Assembly: GCA_973895155.1 (NCBI GenBank)
Contig: OZ316893.1
Span: 15,190,001 to 15,254,000 of the forward strand
DNA: 64,000 nucleotides
DNA from: Marsupella aquatica
Lineage: Eukaryota > Marchantiophyta
Direction: 5' to 3'
The notes beneath the pieces are model-generated. The model was not told the DNA's origin and did not search any database. It saw only the letters and a program-made list of their open reading frames with translations. The translations under genes were made by a program, and so were the position numbers. Of this stretch, positions 21,828-33,735 are shown one piece after another; positions within the stretch are counted from its first letter, which is position 1; every line of letters begins with the position of its first letter.

Positions 21828-24800
21828 CTACTTGTGATGCAATTGCAAAACCTGCAATACGTCACGGTGTCTAGAGAAACTCTCCAAAGGAATCACTTTG
21901 GTAAATGCGTCAGCCGGGTTGAGTTTACCATCAATCTTGACTAGCTCAAACAAATTATCAGACACAGCCTGCCTGATAAAATGGTACCTGACGTCAATGT
22001 GCTTCACTCTGCTGTCCATCACCTGGTTCACAGCAAGGTGGAGCGCACTTTGACTATCACAATGGAGCTTCACATTCCCCTGTGGCAATCCCATTTCAGT
22101 GATAAGTCTATCCAACCAAATCGCTTCCTTTGTTGCTTCCGCAGCTGCAACATACTCCGCTTCTGTAGTAGACTGAGCAATACACTTCTGCAAAGTAGAC
22201 CTCCAACTTATGCATCCACCGCCAAGTGTGAACACGTATCCTGTTGTTGATCTCCTTCGGTCCAAATCTTGTCCATAGTCAGAATCTACATAGCCAATCA
22301 ATGATCTAGCATTCTTTGCATTCGCATCAAATAAAAGACCATGATCCACGGTACCCTTCAAGTACCTGATAATCCACTTCACTGCTTCCCAGTGTACCTT
22401 CCCTGGATTCGACATGTACCTGCTCACCTTGCCCATAGCCATGGCAAGATCAGGTCTAGTGCAAGTCATCAAATACATGAGACTCCCCACTGCCTTGTCA
22501 TATGGAACCTTTGACATCAACCCCTTCTCTGTGTCATCCGTAGGACAGAACGCTGATGATAACTTGAAGTGTGGAGCCAACGGGGTACTTACTGGCTTGC
22601 TATTCTCCATGTTGAACCTTGCAATTACCTTCCTCGCATAACTGCTCTGTGTCAACCATAGCTTGCCAGCCTCCAAGTCCCTAGTGATCTCCATACCCAA
22701 AATCCTCTTAGCTGGCCCTAAGTCCTTCATCTTAAACTCTGCACTAAGCAGTGCCTTGAGCTTAACAATCTCAGACCTATCCTTGGCTGCAATTAGCATG
22801 TCATCCACATAAAGTACTAAAACAATGAACCCAAAGACAACATTCTTCACCGGTTTCAAATACACACAAGGGTCAAATACACTTCTGTGAAAACCTTGTG
22901 ACCGAATCCAATCGTCAAACCGCTTGTTCCACTGTCTTGGTGACTGCTTCAACCCATACAAGGATTTCAGAAATCTGCAAACCAATTCCTCCTGTCCTCT
23001 CTTCACAAAACCTAGCGGTTGTCTCATGAAGATCACCTCTTCCAATGTGCCATAGAGGAAAGCTGTGACAACATCCATCTGATCTAGGAGCAGACCAAAC
23101 ATTACAACAAGTACACACAATAGTCGTATTGTAGAGTACTTAGCAACTGGTGAGAAGACCTCATTGTAATCCACACCTTTCTCTTGTGTGAATCCCTTTG
23201 CTACCAATCTAGCCTTGTAGACCTTCGATCCACCTCCTATGGAATTATCCTTCAGCTTGTAAATCCACTTGCTGTCCACCACTTGCTGACCCTTAGGCAG
23301 CTTAACAAGCTCCCAAGTTTTGTTGTCCTTTAGTGACTGCATCTCCGTTTGCATTGCTGCAGTCCACTTCTGCTTCTCCTTTGAAGCACTTGCCTCATGA
23401 AATGAAGAAGGTTCTCCTTCTTCCAAAATTAACGCATCACCCTCATCATCAGCTGTAAAATCATCCTCTTGCAGTTGAGATGAATCAACCCACTGTCCAT
23501 ACCTTGATGGAGCGCGTACAGTGCGACCAGATGTTCTTCTAGCCGATGACTCCGGTTGATCTGCGTGTGCTGGTACAATTTGAAGCTCAACAGCATCCAC
23601 TTGCTGCTCACCAGCATCAACAAACTCCTCTGGTTCCTCTGGCACAGGAACCAGCTCCATAATTGGAGCAACTCCTTCTCTCCGGTCATGCACCTCATAA
23701 CCAATCTCCCCCTCAACGAGATCCGGGATATGAGATTTTCCTTTGTCAGTACGGGAGACCTGAGTATTCTCCCCCTCCTTCAATAATCTGGATTCATTGA
23801 AGGAAACATCCCTACTGACAACGAGCTTACAGGCAATAGGATCCCATAGCCTATAGGCTTTCACACCACTCTGGTACCCAAGAAAAATACATTTTCTGGA
23901 GGTAGGATCCAACTTGGTCCTATTCTGCTTTGGTGTGAGAGCATATGCATCACTTCCAAAAATTACCAAGCCATGATAGTCTGCTTGCCGCTTATAGCGC
24001 ATCTCAAACGGCGTTTTGAAATTGATAGCACTAGAAGGAGAAAGATTTACCAAATAAGCTGCGGTATTGACAGCTTCTGCCCAAAATTCTTGTGGTAAAC
24101 CTGATTGGCTCAACATACTCCGTGACCGCTCCAACAGTGTCCGATTGAGCCTCTCAGCGACACCATTCTGCTGCGGAGTATAAACTGTGGTGAGATGGCG
24201 AGTTATCCCCTGTTCTGAACAGTACTCTTCAAATTCCATTGAAGTGTACTCCCCGCCGTTGTCTGACCTCAGACTCTTCACCCTTGTATCCAAACACTTG
24301 ATCGTGTTTCCAGTCCGATTCTCCACCTGGGCCTTCCACTTCTTAAAAATGGACAAGACATCAGACTTATGCGTCATGAAATAAATCCACACAAATCTTG
24401 AGTAATCATCAATAAATGATACATAATACAACTTTCCAGAGTGTGAGGGAGTCGGGGATGGACCCCACACGTCACTATGTATGTACTCAATAACCGCTTT
24501 GGAACAATGAGTTCCAACACCAAAAGCACGACGATGCTGCTTTCCAAGAATGCAATACTCACAAAACTCTAATTTACAAGATTGCAAATCAGAAATGAGT
24601 CCATTCTTCCGTAAGATAGCCAAACCCTTCTCACTCATGTGGCCTAGCCGTGAATGCCACAGTTGAGTCATCTCCTCGTGAGACTTGGTTACATTGGCCT
24701 CTCCACATTTTGTATTGCCCTGTAACACATACAAATTCTTTTGTCTACTCCCCTTCAAAATCACTGTCTCTCCCGACCTGACTTGAAGTTCACCATCAAT

Positions 24801-25100
24801 AACGCTCCATTGATGACCATTTGAATCCAACACACCGAGTGAAATCAGATTCATACGCATGCCAGGTACATACCTGACTCCGGACACTGTGCGCACAGCG
24901 CCATCAAACATTTGAATCTTCACAGACCCAATTCCCTCAATTTGACAGGAGTGATCATTTCCCATCAAAACTGAACCGTTTGAAACAGAGTAAGAACTGA
25001 AAAACTCACGAATGTAACAAATATGAAAAGAGCAAGCACAATCAAGAATCCACACATCATCTGCTCTCCTAGATGACGTGCACAGGGCATACCCCCGGCT
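21828..25100 (-). CDS. pol: copia pol: protease, integrase, RT, RNase H
   Basis: Open for 1,075 codons from the Met at 25,055, and in frame back to the TGA at 25,101. Numbering from that Met: protease active site WILDCACSF (residue 5 is the Asp; DSG or DSA is usual, so Cys replaces Ser). Integrase zinc finger H-x4-H...C-x2-C at about 134-168, catalytic Asp near 194, Asp near 265 (RSDNGGEY) and Glu near 301 (NGVAERLNR). RT core from about 560, with YVDD at 749-752 and SLYGLKQ before it. RNase H near 910-1060, with TTEAEYVAAAEA and DVRYHFIRQ blocks. All catalytic residues are present, so the enzyme part looks functional if the upstream stops could be passed or supplied in trans. The frame ends 190 bp before the 3' LTR. 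Confidence 0.93.
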   Translation of the reverse strand, partial: SRGYALCTSSRRADDVWILDCACSFHICYIREFFSSYSVSNGSVLMGNDHSCQIEGIGSVKIQMFDGAVRTVSGVRYVPGMRMNLISLGVLDSNGHQWSVIDGELQVRSGETVILKGSRQKNLYVLQGNTKCGEANVTKSHEEMTQLWHSRLGHMSEKGLAILRKNGLISDLQSCKLEFCEYCILGKQHRRAFGVGTHCSKAVIEYIHSDVWGPSPTPSHSGKLYYVSFIDDYSRFVWIYFMTHKSDVLSIFKKWKAQVENRTGNTIKCLDTRVKSLRSDNGGEYTSMEFEEYCSEQGITRHLTTVYTPQQNGVAERLNRTLLERSRSMLSQSGLPQEFWAEAVNTAAYLVNLSPSSAINFKTPFEMRYKRQADYHGLVIFGSDAYALTPKQNRTKLDPTSRKCIFLGYQSGVKAYRLWDPIACKLVVSRDVSFNESRLLKEGENTQVSRTDKGKSHIPDLVEGEIGYEVHDRREGVAPIMELVPVPEEPEEFVDAGEQQVDAVELQIVPAHADQPESSARRTSGRTVRAPSRYGQWVDSSQLQEDDFTADDEGDALILEEGEPSSFHEASASKEKQKWTAAMQTEMQSLKDNKTWELVKLPKGQQVVDSKWIYKLKDNSIGGGSKVYKARLVAKGFTQEKGVDYNEVFSPVAKYSTIRLLCVLVVMFGLLLDQMDVVTAFLYGTLEEVIFMRQPLGFVKRGQEELVCRFLKSLYGLKQSPRQWNKRFDDWIRSQGFHRSVFDPCVYLKPVKNVVFGFIVLVLYVDDMLIAAKDRSEIVKLKALLSAEFKMKDLGPAKRILGMEITRDLEAGKLWLTQSSYARKVIARFNMENSKPVSTPLAPHFKLSSAFCPTDDTEKGLMSKVPYDKAVGSLMYLMTCTRPDLAMAMGKVSRYMSNPGKVHWEAVKWIIRYLKGTVDHGLLFDANAKNARSLIGYVDSDYGQDLDRRRSTTGYVFTLGGGCISWRSTLQKCIAQSTTEAEYVAAAEATKEAIWLDRLITEMGLPQGNVKLHCDSQSALHLAVNQVMDSRVKHIDVRYHFIRQAVSDNLFELVKIDGKLNPADAFTKVIPLESFSRHRDVLQVLQLHHK

Positions 25101-26135
25101 TCATAAAACATACTCATCATTGAGTAAATCAGCTTCTCCATCAGCCCTAGCCACATTTGTCGATGAAGTTTCCGTTGCCTTTCCCTTACAGTCTCGCTTG
25201 AAGTGTCCAACTTGGTTGCACTTCCAACATGTCACCTGCCTCCTCTGAGGGGATTTACCCTTGGACTTAGATATGGATTTAGATCTAAACTGGGTTCTAT
25301 GGTCCCCAGTTGGTCGCTGCATACTCCTCCCACGGTTAACATTGAGGGCAGCACCAGATGATGAAGGCTGTGACGTGATGTGCATCTTCTGCTAAAGATC
25401 ATCACTAAGCAGAGAACTTACCACGTCATTGTATGAAATGGTATCCCTATCACGATGCAACAACACTCGTGATAGGGACTGGTAAGATGGAGGCAATGAA
25501 CTAAGAAGCTGCAGAGCCTTCGTCTCATCATTCAAAGTCTCCCCAAGGTTTTCCAAGTCAACGATCATGTCGTTGAAAGCATCCACATGGTCTTGCAACT
25601 TCGTACCAGATTCCTTCATCCTGAAACTCATCAGTTTGTAGGAAGTGTAGAGCCGGTTCGACAACTCCTTGCGGTGATACTTGCTCTGCAATTCCGCAAA
25701 CAAGGACATGCAATCCTTATGTGCACCTAACTGCTTGATGATGGGAGGCATGAGATAGAGTGTAACACACCACACTCCCTGCTCCTGCATGCGGTCCCAT
25801 TGTTTCTCATCAACATCGTCTTCACGAGGGCTCAGCAGTTGGCCCATCCCTGACGCATAAAGCACTCCCTTCACCTGCTTCTCCCATAGCAAGTAGTCAG
25901 AGCGCCCATCATACTTTGTCACTTCATACTTGGGTCCCCCAAGCTTGAAAGTCCCCATCTTCTTCTTTATCGTGAGCTCCGGTAGTAGTACTGCTTCCTC
26001 CACCACACGCCGCACCGGTGATGGTATCGGTGTCACGTGCTCTTCCTCCTGCTCCTCTCTCTGCCCCTGAAACCTCCACGGTGATCCTCGTGCTTCAAGT
26101 TTCACGTCTTCGAAAAACTCCTCCGAATCACTCAT
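25101..26135 (-). pseudogene. gag: copia gag (capsid and zinc knuckle), one TAG
   Basis: ATG at 26,135. About 247 codons encode an acidic N-terminus and a UBN2/gag capsid-type domain, then TAG (25,392-25,394). The same frame reopens at once with ATG (25,385) and encodes the basic linker and a zinc knuckle CWKCNQVGHFKRDC, the canonical CCHC. It ends at TGA (25,101-25,103), beyond which the same frame continues into protease. Both stops are therefore in one continuous gag-pol frame of about 1,435 codons, and no frameshift is present. The TAG lies before CAG, so it may come from a Gln codon by one C-to-T change. Confidence 0.9.
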
Positions 26136-27275
26136 ATGAGAAAATCACAAAAAATGTTATTTTTCACAACTTCTCAAAAAACTCGAAACTCAACACCGTC
26201 GTGTAGCCCACAAAGCTAGGAGTCCAATACTGAAAACCGAAATCAAAATCGAAATTTGACGGAAAAGTTATTCAAATTTCGGTCGAGGTGGGTAAAACCT
26301 TGGGAAACTCCCCCGTTTTGACCACCTCAGGGAATAACCGAAATACCAAGTACAACCCGTTGTCGGAATTGCGATATGATTGGTGCGCTGCGTTGCCAAC
26401 TTCAATGGCTACGACCTCGCCGAAAAATAACCAAAAAAGTTACCATTCGGCGGATGAAATCTTTGTCGGACGGTCAAAAAATAACTCTCTGGTTTTTTGG
26501 AATATTCTATGACCCTTGTACAGGCCCTGTGGGAATTTTGGAAGAACAATCGAGGGGTTGACATGTGTCCTCGAACCCCCAAAACCCCCTACCACCCTTC
26601 GTCGTCGAAATCTGGTCGCGCGCGCAGAAAATACACACGGCAGAATGTACCCCTCGACACCAAACGCAAGATATCTCACTCGGGTTTTGACGAAATCAAG
26701 ATCCGATTTCAGATTTGGAAACTAGACTCCGAGGCGATGAAGATCGATATAAGAAGCACCCAAAACGAGGAAAGAACGAGGGAGAAAAAAATTGGTAAAG
26801 ATGACAGATTTCTCTCAATTGCCATAGCCAATTTCGAATCAGTTTTTCAAAGAGAAAAAAATGGTACCTTGTCAACAACGAATGTTGATCAATTGCACTT
26901 GGTGCCGTCACCAAGTCCAACAAGGTAATTGATTTTGCTTAGCCTTCCTCTTTGCATCAAAGAGCCAATCCCAGACTCAAAAACAATCGTCTTGCCTCAA
27001 TCTCTCCGTTGAGTCAAAACACTTGATGCTTCTCCCTCCGAGTCGATTGCCAACTTTCTTCACAAAATCCAGAACGACAAAAACTTAGATCTCTTTGCAC
27101 CACGAGCTCCGTTCAACGATTTCTTCACACCGTTAGAAAGCTCTTGCCCTGATCTATCCGTTGAGCCCATAAACTCCAAGTTCCATGCGATGGAACTCTG
27201 GAAAATCCACCAATACTCAACGTTGGAAAATCCGTCATGAAATCCCGTCACAAACACACGTCACCTCCCAAGCAT
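26136..27275 (-). other. Long leader of the young copia element
   Basis: About 1.14 kb separates the primer-binding site from the gag ATG. It shows no coding similarity in the sense direction. A 143-codon antisense frame lies at 26,497-26,928; it is probably chance, although such a long leader is unusual for copia. Confidence 0.5.
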
Positions 27276-27287
27276 GCTCTGATACCA
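27276..27287 (-). promoter_or_regulatory. Primer-binding site (tRNA-iMet)
   Basis: The minus strand reads TGGTATCAGAGC, complementary to the 3' end of plant initiator tRNA-Met, separated by two bases (AT) from the end of the 5' LTR. Confidence 0.95.
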
Positions 27288-27289
27288 AT

Positions 27290-27710
27290 TGTTGAGCATA
27301 GACGACGATCGCAACGGCAAGCCCATGAACCATCCAACGCACAATAGTCGACACAAGAGATACGTGGTTCACCTCCTTGAGGCTACGTCCACGGGAACAC
27401 ACAAGAGAGCTTTACTGAACTCTAAGCCCGTCGGCTATACCGAGTCTCCACAGTGTAAGCTCTCCCTATCTCTCAAGTGGCTCCATAACAATGAGCCTTG
27501 GTTCTACCTCTCCAAGCACACATGCCTCTTATGATATAGTGTGCAACTTAGTTGTACCTAACCACATAGTTGTACCTAATCACGTAGTTGTACCTAACCA
27601 CATAGTTGTACCTAATCACGTAGTTGTATCTAACCACGTAGTTGTACCAACCCACGTTGTTGTACCAACCACGTCATACCTAACCTAGACGTAAGAGTAA
27701 ATACCCAACA
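27290..27710 (-). repeat. 5' LTR of the young copia element
   Basis: Second identical 421-bp LTR. It provides the element's promoter (TATATC at 27,533-27,539, minus strand). The sequence just inside it is the primer-binding site. Confidence 0.96.
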
Positions 27711-27849
27711 GGGTGTACTTGTGTGCAGCTCTTCAGAACTTTTCTTACGAGGACTCTAAGTGGATTGCAGGAGTGTGATTCCCCACCAATCAAACAAAAC
27801 TTGCTTGTGCATTGAAGCTGACTAAGCAAACTTTGTCATTTAGATCATC

Positions 27850-28860
27850 TTTGTGCTTTTTAAATTCATTTTTATTGCAATGGATAGAAATAACTCCAAC
27901 TTAGTTTATCACTTACAGAATAGACATGGTGGACTATTTTAGTAAAATCTTAGTAATTAAGTACCAATGAATGTCAAAGTTAAGAATATCACAAACGCAA
28001 AACTAGTCAATGATTAGTTTTCCACAGAAGACAGATGTTGTGACACAAATGCCTTCTAAGTAATTTACCTAAGCCCACCTTAAGCCAAGTTGACACAGGC
28101 AGATCAGACCTAAGCTGACCTCAACTGAGCCAATCTGACCAGAAAAAACCTTGTCTAAGCCAAGTTGGCCTTTCCCAACCTAATCTATCTAAGCTAACTT
28201 CAAAATTTAAGACCAATGTTGTGCATTTTTTATTTCATTTCTATTGGATAAAAAAGGTGCGAGTCTACTATTTAATAGTATAGACATAGCCGTATACTCT
28301 GGTAAAAGCTGAGTACCCGATTGGAACTTGAAATTGAGACCTAAAAACAGATATTCAAAGATATATAAAATAGACAAAGATAGCCAATGATCAGGTTGCC
28401 ACATATACACAAATCTCTTCTTAGGTGATTTACCTGAGATCATTTCACTTAAGCTACTTTCCCTAAGCTGACCTTAAGTCAACCTGGCCTAAGCAGATCT
28501 GACCTCAACCAACCTTACCTAAGCCAAATTTACATATGCTGACGTTACATACGCTGAATTCAAAACTTAGAGCACGGTTGAGCATTTTAAACTTTCATTC
28601 GTACTTGATTTAAAAATTGAAAGTTTTAGAGCTCATAGAATATACATGGTGACCATATACTGTGGCAAAATCTTAGTACCAATGGAGCATGGGGTCAAGA
28701 AAAAAAAGAGGCAAAGATAGCCAACATTTGTCGGATTAGTATGCCACATAAGACATAATTAAATGCCTTTTAAGCTGATTTGACCCAGGCAGATCTAACC
28801 TGAGCCGACCTCATCTATGCTGATATGACCTAGGAAAACTTAAAGAAAAACAATATTCAT
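27850..28860 (+). repeat. Three diverged tandem repeats of about 360 bp
   Basis: Anchors recur at regular distance. An ATAGACATGG-like block occurs near 27,921, 28,283 and 28,642. A TTCAAAATTTA...GCATTTT-like block occurs near 28,197 and 28,556. Each unit ends with short degenerate sub-repeats around TAAGCTGACCT. Units differ at many positions, so the array is old. The young copia element sits just left of it. Confidence 0.65.
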
Positions 28861-29879
28861 TATGGGAGCTTGTTTGTTTGGGTTTGAGTGGTCCTCACCC
28901 TCTTTCCCCCTTTATTCCTAAAAAAAAAACAGAAAAACAATTCAATCAATCTACAAATCAATCTGGCATGGAAGAACTAGGAAACATTAAACCTTATAAC
29001 TCTTTCCATGATTTGTGAAGGGTAGTGAAATGAATGTCTTTTTGCATTTGAATGGACATCCTTATTGCTAGTTGTGTTGAGATACATGTGTTGAGGAACC
29101 AGGGTTCAACGCACAATCTATCTTGAATTAAAAGATGTTTGGTTCACCCATTTTAGGGTGCGTCCTTGACCAAAAGGAAAAATTGACTATATATATTAAT
29201 ACCATACATTGGCCATAGCTTAATAACACTAATTCATGGTAAAGTACGTTGTGTTCAGAGAGTTAACCTATTTAATCACTTGCTTGAGTTAGGTATCAAC
29301 AAGTTGTTATCCCTTGCTACTCTCAACAATGTTGTTATAAATGGGGCACTTGTAGAAGAACCCTACATCCTAATTCTCCCTCACCCACCTTCCCTTACCA
29401 CATCAAACAACTTTTCTTTTGGTAGAGTCCAATTGAGAAAAAAGTGGTTAGAAATTTAGAGTTCAATAATGTTACCAACAACTGACAACTAGACCCACAT
29501 ACTTGTTATTTTTACACATCAGTTACGAGTGCAATGACTAAACAAGCCCCCTCGATCCATGTGATTTTATATTACTGGAAACGATCGAATTATGTTTAAA
29601 AAGTACATTGAAGCGCAAACAATTACAGAGACGACGAAGCAAATGCAAGCCCCGAAAACCTTGACAACTTGTGGGGTCGAAGTTGTTACGTGTTTTATTG
29701 CTCAAAACAGTACAGCAGCCATTTCACGGCGGGAACGAAAAACAAAACAGGCCTGCACGACGGGATCTTCGAACAGCGGCGATGCAGTTTGACGAGGGAC
29801 GTGTGGTCCAGATCCAATATGCCGTACACATGGGTTGCGGTTCACAACACGGTGCAATCCGGACAGTACTTAACATACG
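28861..29879. other. No gene recognised
   Basis: AT-rich sequence without supported features. Confidence 0.35.
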
Positions 29880-30030
29880 TGAGTTAATAATGATATGTCA
29901 TGTATTAGTGTCATTCGGGCATTCTACCCTAGTCATGACCAGCTCGCGAGTCACGTGTTCAAGACTCAAGGAGAGAGATATTTTCCTGTCTTGTAAACAG
30001 GAGTGGAGATCTTGTCTTGTAAAGACCTAA
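29880..30030 (+). mobile_element. tRNA-derived SINE candidate
   Basis: A box A-like ACCAGCTCGCGAG is followed by a box B-like ACGTGTTCAAGACTC at about 29,940-29,968. A body follows and the unit ends in TCTTGTAAAGACC and an A-rich tail. This layout is typical of plant SINEs. No target duplication was verified. Confidence 0.4.
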
Positions 30031-30514
30031 AGAAAAGAAAAACTAGTGGTCCACAAATCGAGGTGATTGAGATAGTCAGACCTTTGTCCTAGCGCGAGGG
30101 GCTATCTCGATCGAACCTTCCATACGTCGTGCTACCTTTGGATATTATGCACCCTCCATTAGTCCATTGTCTGTTCTGACGTTGTGTAAAAAGGGCTGAA
30201 AAAGGGTGAAAAGCAGACAAGGGAAGTGGAAAGGAGGACTGCTGTGTACCAAGGAGGATATTATATTAAAAAAGAAAATCGTCGTACGGACAAGGAAATG
30301 GAAACAAACCATTTGACTTGGGCCATGCGGTCTGTGGCTGTCGGATTATCTTTTGTTATCCTTCCGAATTCAATTCCGTTTTAGTCCTATCCACTGGGTA
30401 ATAAGACTCACTTCAAGGAGTAACGTGTTCACCTTATTTAGTGTTCTGTATTTCTTTCGGATTGTAGTGATAGGAAACTGGTGTCACTAGAAGCGTGTGA
30501 ACCTCACTTTTGGG

Positions 30515-31482
30515 GGATTATGGGGTGGGGGGATGTGTGTTAAAAAACTCACAGTGAGTTTGGGGATGTGTGTTAAAAAACTCACAGTTACATTTTTCCG
30601 ACATTGCTATATGGTGAACACCTTCTACCTTATTTTGTCTTATTAGAAATATGAGTTCTGAATTTTCTTTTAAATCTGGTCTAGTGTATCATTTCACTTT
30701 GTATTGGTTTGAATTTAACAAATTATCTAACCCCTTTAATTATTTCAAGTTTATGATTTTCATTTGATTTGATATGTTTTATTGTGGTAGCTTATTATGT
30801 ATTTGATGAGATTCATCTGGCCTAGTGTATCATTTCACTTTGTATTGGTTTGAATTTAACAAATTATCTAACCCCTTTAATTATTTCAAGTTTATGATTT
30901 TCATTTGATTTGATATGTTTTATTGTGATAGCTTATTATGTATTTGATGAGATTCTTTTTCTGCCATTCATTCTCTATTGCACGAGATGGTCAGACTCAC
31001 CAGGATGCACCCAGTACAAACACCAGAGATGCCCTGTAGGTTATATGTCCATTGGTGAAAAATTTTCCAAACCTTATGGTTTAGAGGTTAACAGGTGTCA
31101 CCTAAATAGTGAATCTTTCAATAGGGCCTAAAAGTAGAGTACAAAGCTAGAGTATAAAGCTAACATACTTCTCTGTCAAACACAAATACTATATGGACCT
31201 CTAGGGTACATCTTACAAGTTATGTACTGTTTTTCACCTAAAAAGTGCGATAAAGGTGTGCATTTTTATTCTATTTATTTATTTGATTCACTGTTTTAAT
31301 GCATTTGAATACTATGCTATAATTGTTATTTGATAAACTATTTAAATTAATTGGTAGTTTACAAAGGATACAATTGACATTATTGTCAATAAGTTAAAAT
31401 AGCTGTGTCTTAGAACAAACATGCTATATTTGGAGGATTATGGGGTGGGGGGATGTGTGTTAAAAAACTCACAGTGAGTTTG
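30515..31482 (+). repeat. 48-bp direct repeats flanking 0.87 kb
   Basis: The same block of about 48 bp, containing TATGGGGTGGGGGGATGTG and ending in CTCACAGTGAGTTTGG, is found at 30,515-30,562 and 31,435-31,482. A shorter third copy of its inner part follows the first at once (about 30,561-30,588). The repeats are too short and lack TG...CA ends, so they are not LTRs. Confidence 0.7.
30675..30956 (+). repeat. Tandem duplication, period 141 bp
   Basis: Two near-identical copies start at 30,675 (TCTGGTCTAGTG) and 30,816 (TCTGGCCTAGTG) and both end in GTATTTGATGAGATTC. Few differences are visible, so the event is recent. Confidence 0.9.
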
Positions 31483-33475
31483 GACCGACACTTGAATTGC
31501 CCCGCTCTCTTTCTACCGGTAGCCCATGGAAGTTTTCTTGGGTATTTATTTTCATTTTTTGGGCATCAAACCTGCAGCTACCAGTTACCTGTGCAACACG
31601 GCGACAGTTAATGTGAATCCTGTGATTTATAGAAAGAAATGTAATAAGACTCCCTAGTCTTGTACCTGTTCTTGGTTTGTCCTTTACCATTGTGAGTTGT
31701 TGGGAGTAAAGTTGCAGGGCCCGCTACACCTTTGTCCGCAAAGGAAAAGTACCCCCTTCGTACATAGCGCTTTAGAGGTTCCAGCACAAATATCCATGTG
31801 TATGCACATGAAGGGTTCTTTTGCATTGGGATTCAAAGAAAAGGTAGGAAAACACTTCTTGTGATGAACCAGAGGTGAACCAAACTACTGGAATACGAAT
31901 ATGAACCAGAAAATAGTTGAAACAATTTTGATCGTATAAGAAAGAAAGGGACGGTATGCATTTAAAACTGCAATACTTGGAGTAGAGATGGACAGGAGAG
32001 CATGAGAGTTGAGCGAGAATAAATGCTTGCAGCTTGGCTCTCCACAGGCACCTAGTGAATCCATCTTTCCTAGATTTTGACCTGGAGCACTGTTTGACTT
32101 GCATCAATTGGTTTTTTTAAACTGACTTATGGTATACTGGGTGATTTGGGGGGCACATTGGCCTAACCCCCATACAATAACTCAATTGACTTTCATCACC
32201 TGAATACAATTTTGAAAGTAAATTCTTTACCAAACTTTCTTTTGTATATTCTCTTTTATATACGTAGAATCACATAACAAAACGTGCAAAACCGGGAGAC
32301 AAGGAGCCCATCCTCTTCTTCTTCTTTACCTATTAGAAAGTAGCTAGAAGATATATTGATGAGGGACAGATACACATGAGACGTGGTTATGGACCCGCAT
32401 TAGGGGTCACTTGTAAATTCCCTGACACGAGAATAGGTCACATCAGCAAGGATGGTGACAAACAGGACAGAACAAGTTCCATTATTCTATTTCAGTGTTA
32501 GTTATTTTTGTATATATTTCTTTTTGTCTTGCAAGGAAATACACCTTGCAAGACTTCTGTTCGAGCATGATTATAACTTGGTAACTTGGTTTGGATGAAA
32601 TCAAGAGAATAAGCTGCACCTCCTGCAAGGGGACTGACAAGAGGTGATGCATTTAGACCTCTTGTTAGTGTTTACATGTACATTCTTTTGGGTTATCCTC
32701 ATAAGGTGGCCATTTGTACCTTCTGCGAGGCTTCTTTGTAGTGAATTTTGATCAAGTTTTGCTCTGTGCCTATTATTTCAGGTTGCAGCCCAAGTAGTGA
32801 AAGTCGGCTGGAAAACTGTAGGCAAAATGACCAAAATGTCAGCCAGACTATGTACTATGCCTGGCCCACATCAGACTGGTTTTGTTCTTGTCCAGTGAAT
32901 TCCACAGTATTAGGCCCTAGTAAGTAAGTTTTGCCATGAGCACACCAATTAAGTAAAAGATTTTGGGTCAAGACCTGGAATGCATCTCTCTCTCTTTCTC
33001 TCTCTCTCTTGGGTTATGTTTTGTGATAAAAAGCGATTATTTCATCTGACAGAAGTTCTGTGGAGCACATGGACACCCAAAAATCTTATGGTTTCCTCCT
33101 TTAATTGATTGTTGGCCTCATTCGTTTGCTGGAGCCTCCCTATATGTACCTTTTGTTTATTACCTTAAAAGAACAAAACATACAGCGTACAGCGGCAATT
33201 GGCGGAGCTATCTGGTACAGTGAACAAAACATCCAGCTCTCCCGTGAACAGCCAGGGTGCAAACCACCACCACAGTACCTGACAGCGTGCTGCTTAAAGT
33301 ATAACTGGGCATGGTTACTTGAGTTCTGCAGTTACTTGAGACTCTACTGTAGACATTAGACACAGGCTTCGGAGGGAGAACTGAGAGAAGGTTAATCAAT
33401 TAATTTATTATTTTTAAACTAAGTGTTTGTAGTTGATGCCTCTTGCTATTTATCCCTGGTTCAACTAGGGATGGA
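31483..33475. other. No gene recognised
   Basis: AT-rich DNA with a short TC microsatellite near 32,990-33,010. No convincing coding frame. Confidence 0.35.
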
Positions 33476-33697
33476 CTATTGAACTCTGAACATTGTTTCT
33501 AACTTGTATATGTCCTTTCCAGATAAATGGTCAAAGTTTTGGTCGCAAAAGCTGTCAGGTCCATCCAGTTGCATAGTTAAATATTTCTCCATGGCAGAAT
33601 CATTTTCCCCTTTTGAGTTGTCAAGCAAATCATACAATGTTTGACGAGGAAAATCCAGGAAACGTACACAAAAAAGAAAATTGAATCCAAGGAACAA
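33476..33697 (-). other. Possible terminal exon of an unknown gene
   Basis: A minus-strand frame of about 60 useful codons (FLDFPRQTLYDLLD... to ...DIYKLETMFRVQ and a stop) has protein-like composition, unlike its surroundings. The copia element at 33,736 starts just upstream of it, so any host gene would have been split there. I do not recognise the family, and the continuation on the far side (beyond 59,139) was not found. Confidence 0.25.
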
Positions 33698-33735
33698 TTA
33701 CGAAATCTTTCAAGGATAATAAAGAAAGAAAAGGA

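Larger units (their letters stand above)
21217..27710 (-). mobile_element. Ty1/copia LTR retrotransposon, very recent insertion
   Basis: Complete element of 6,494 bp on the minus strand. The two 421-bp LTRs show no difference on reading them side by side; both begin TGTTGAGC and end CCCAACA in plus orientation. The target duplication GGGTG lies at 21,212-21,216 and 27,711-27,715. A primer-binding site for initiator tRNA-Met adjoins the 5' LTR and a purine tract adjoins the 3' LTR. The coding order PR-IN-RT-RNase H is that of Ty1/copia. Identical LTRs imply a very recent insertion, yet the single gag-pol frame contains TAG and TGA, so this copy either moved using proteins of another copy or was mutated after insertion. 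Confidence 0.97.

Noticed and set aside
26497-26928. 143-codon antisense frame in the copia leader
   Set aside because: No similarity and no start context; listed only as part of the leader.
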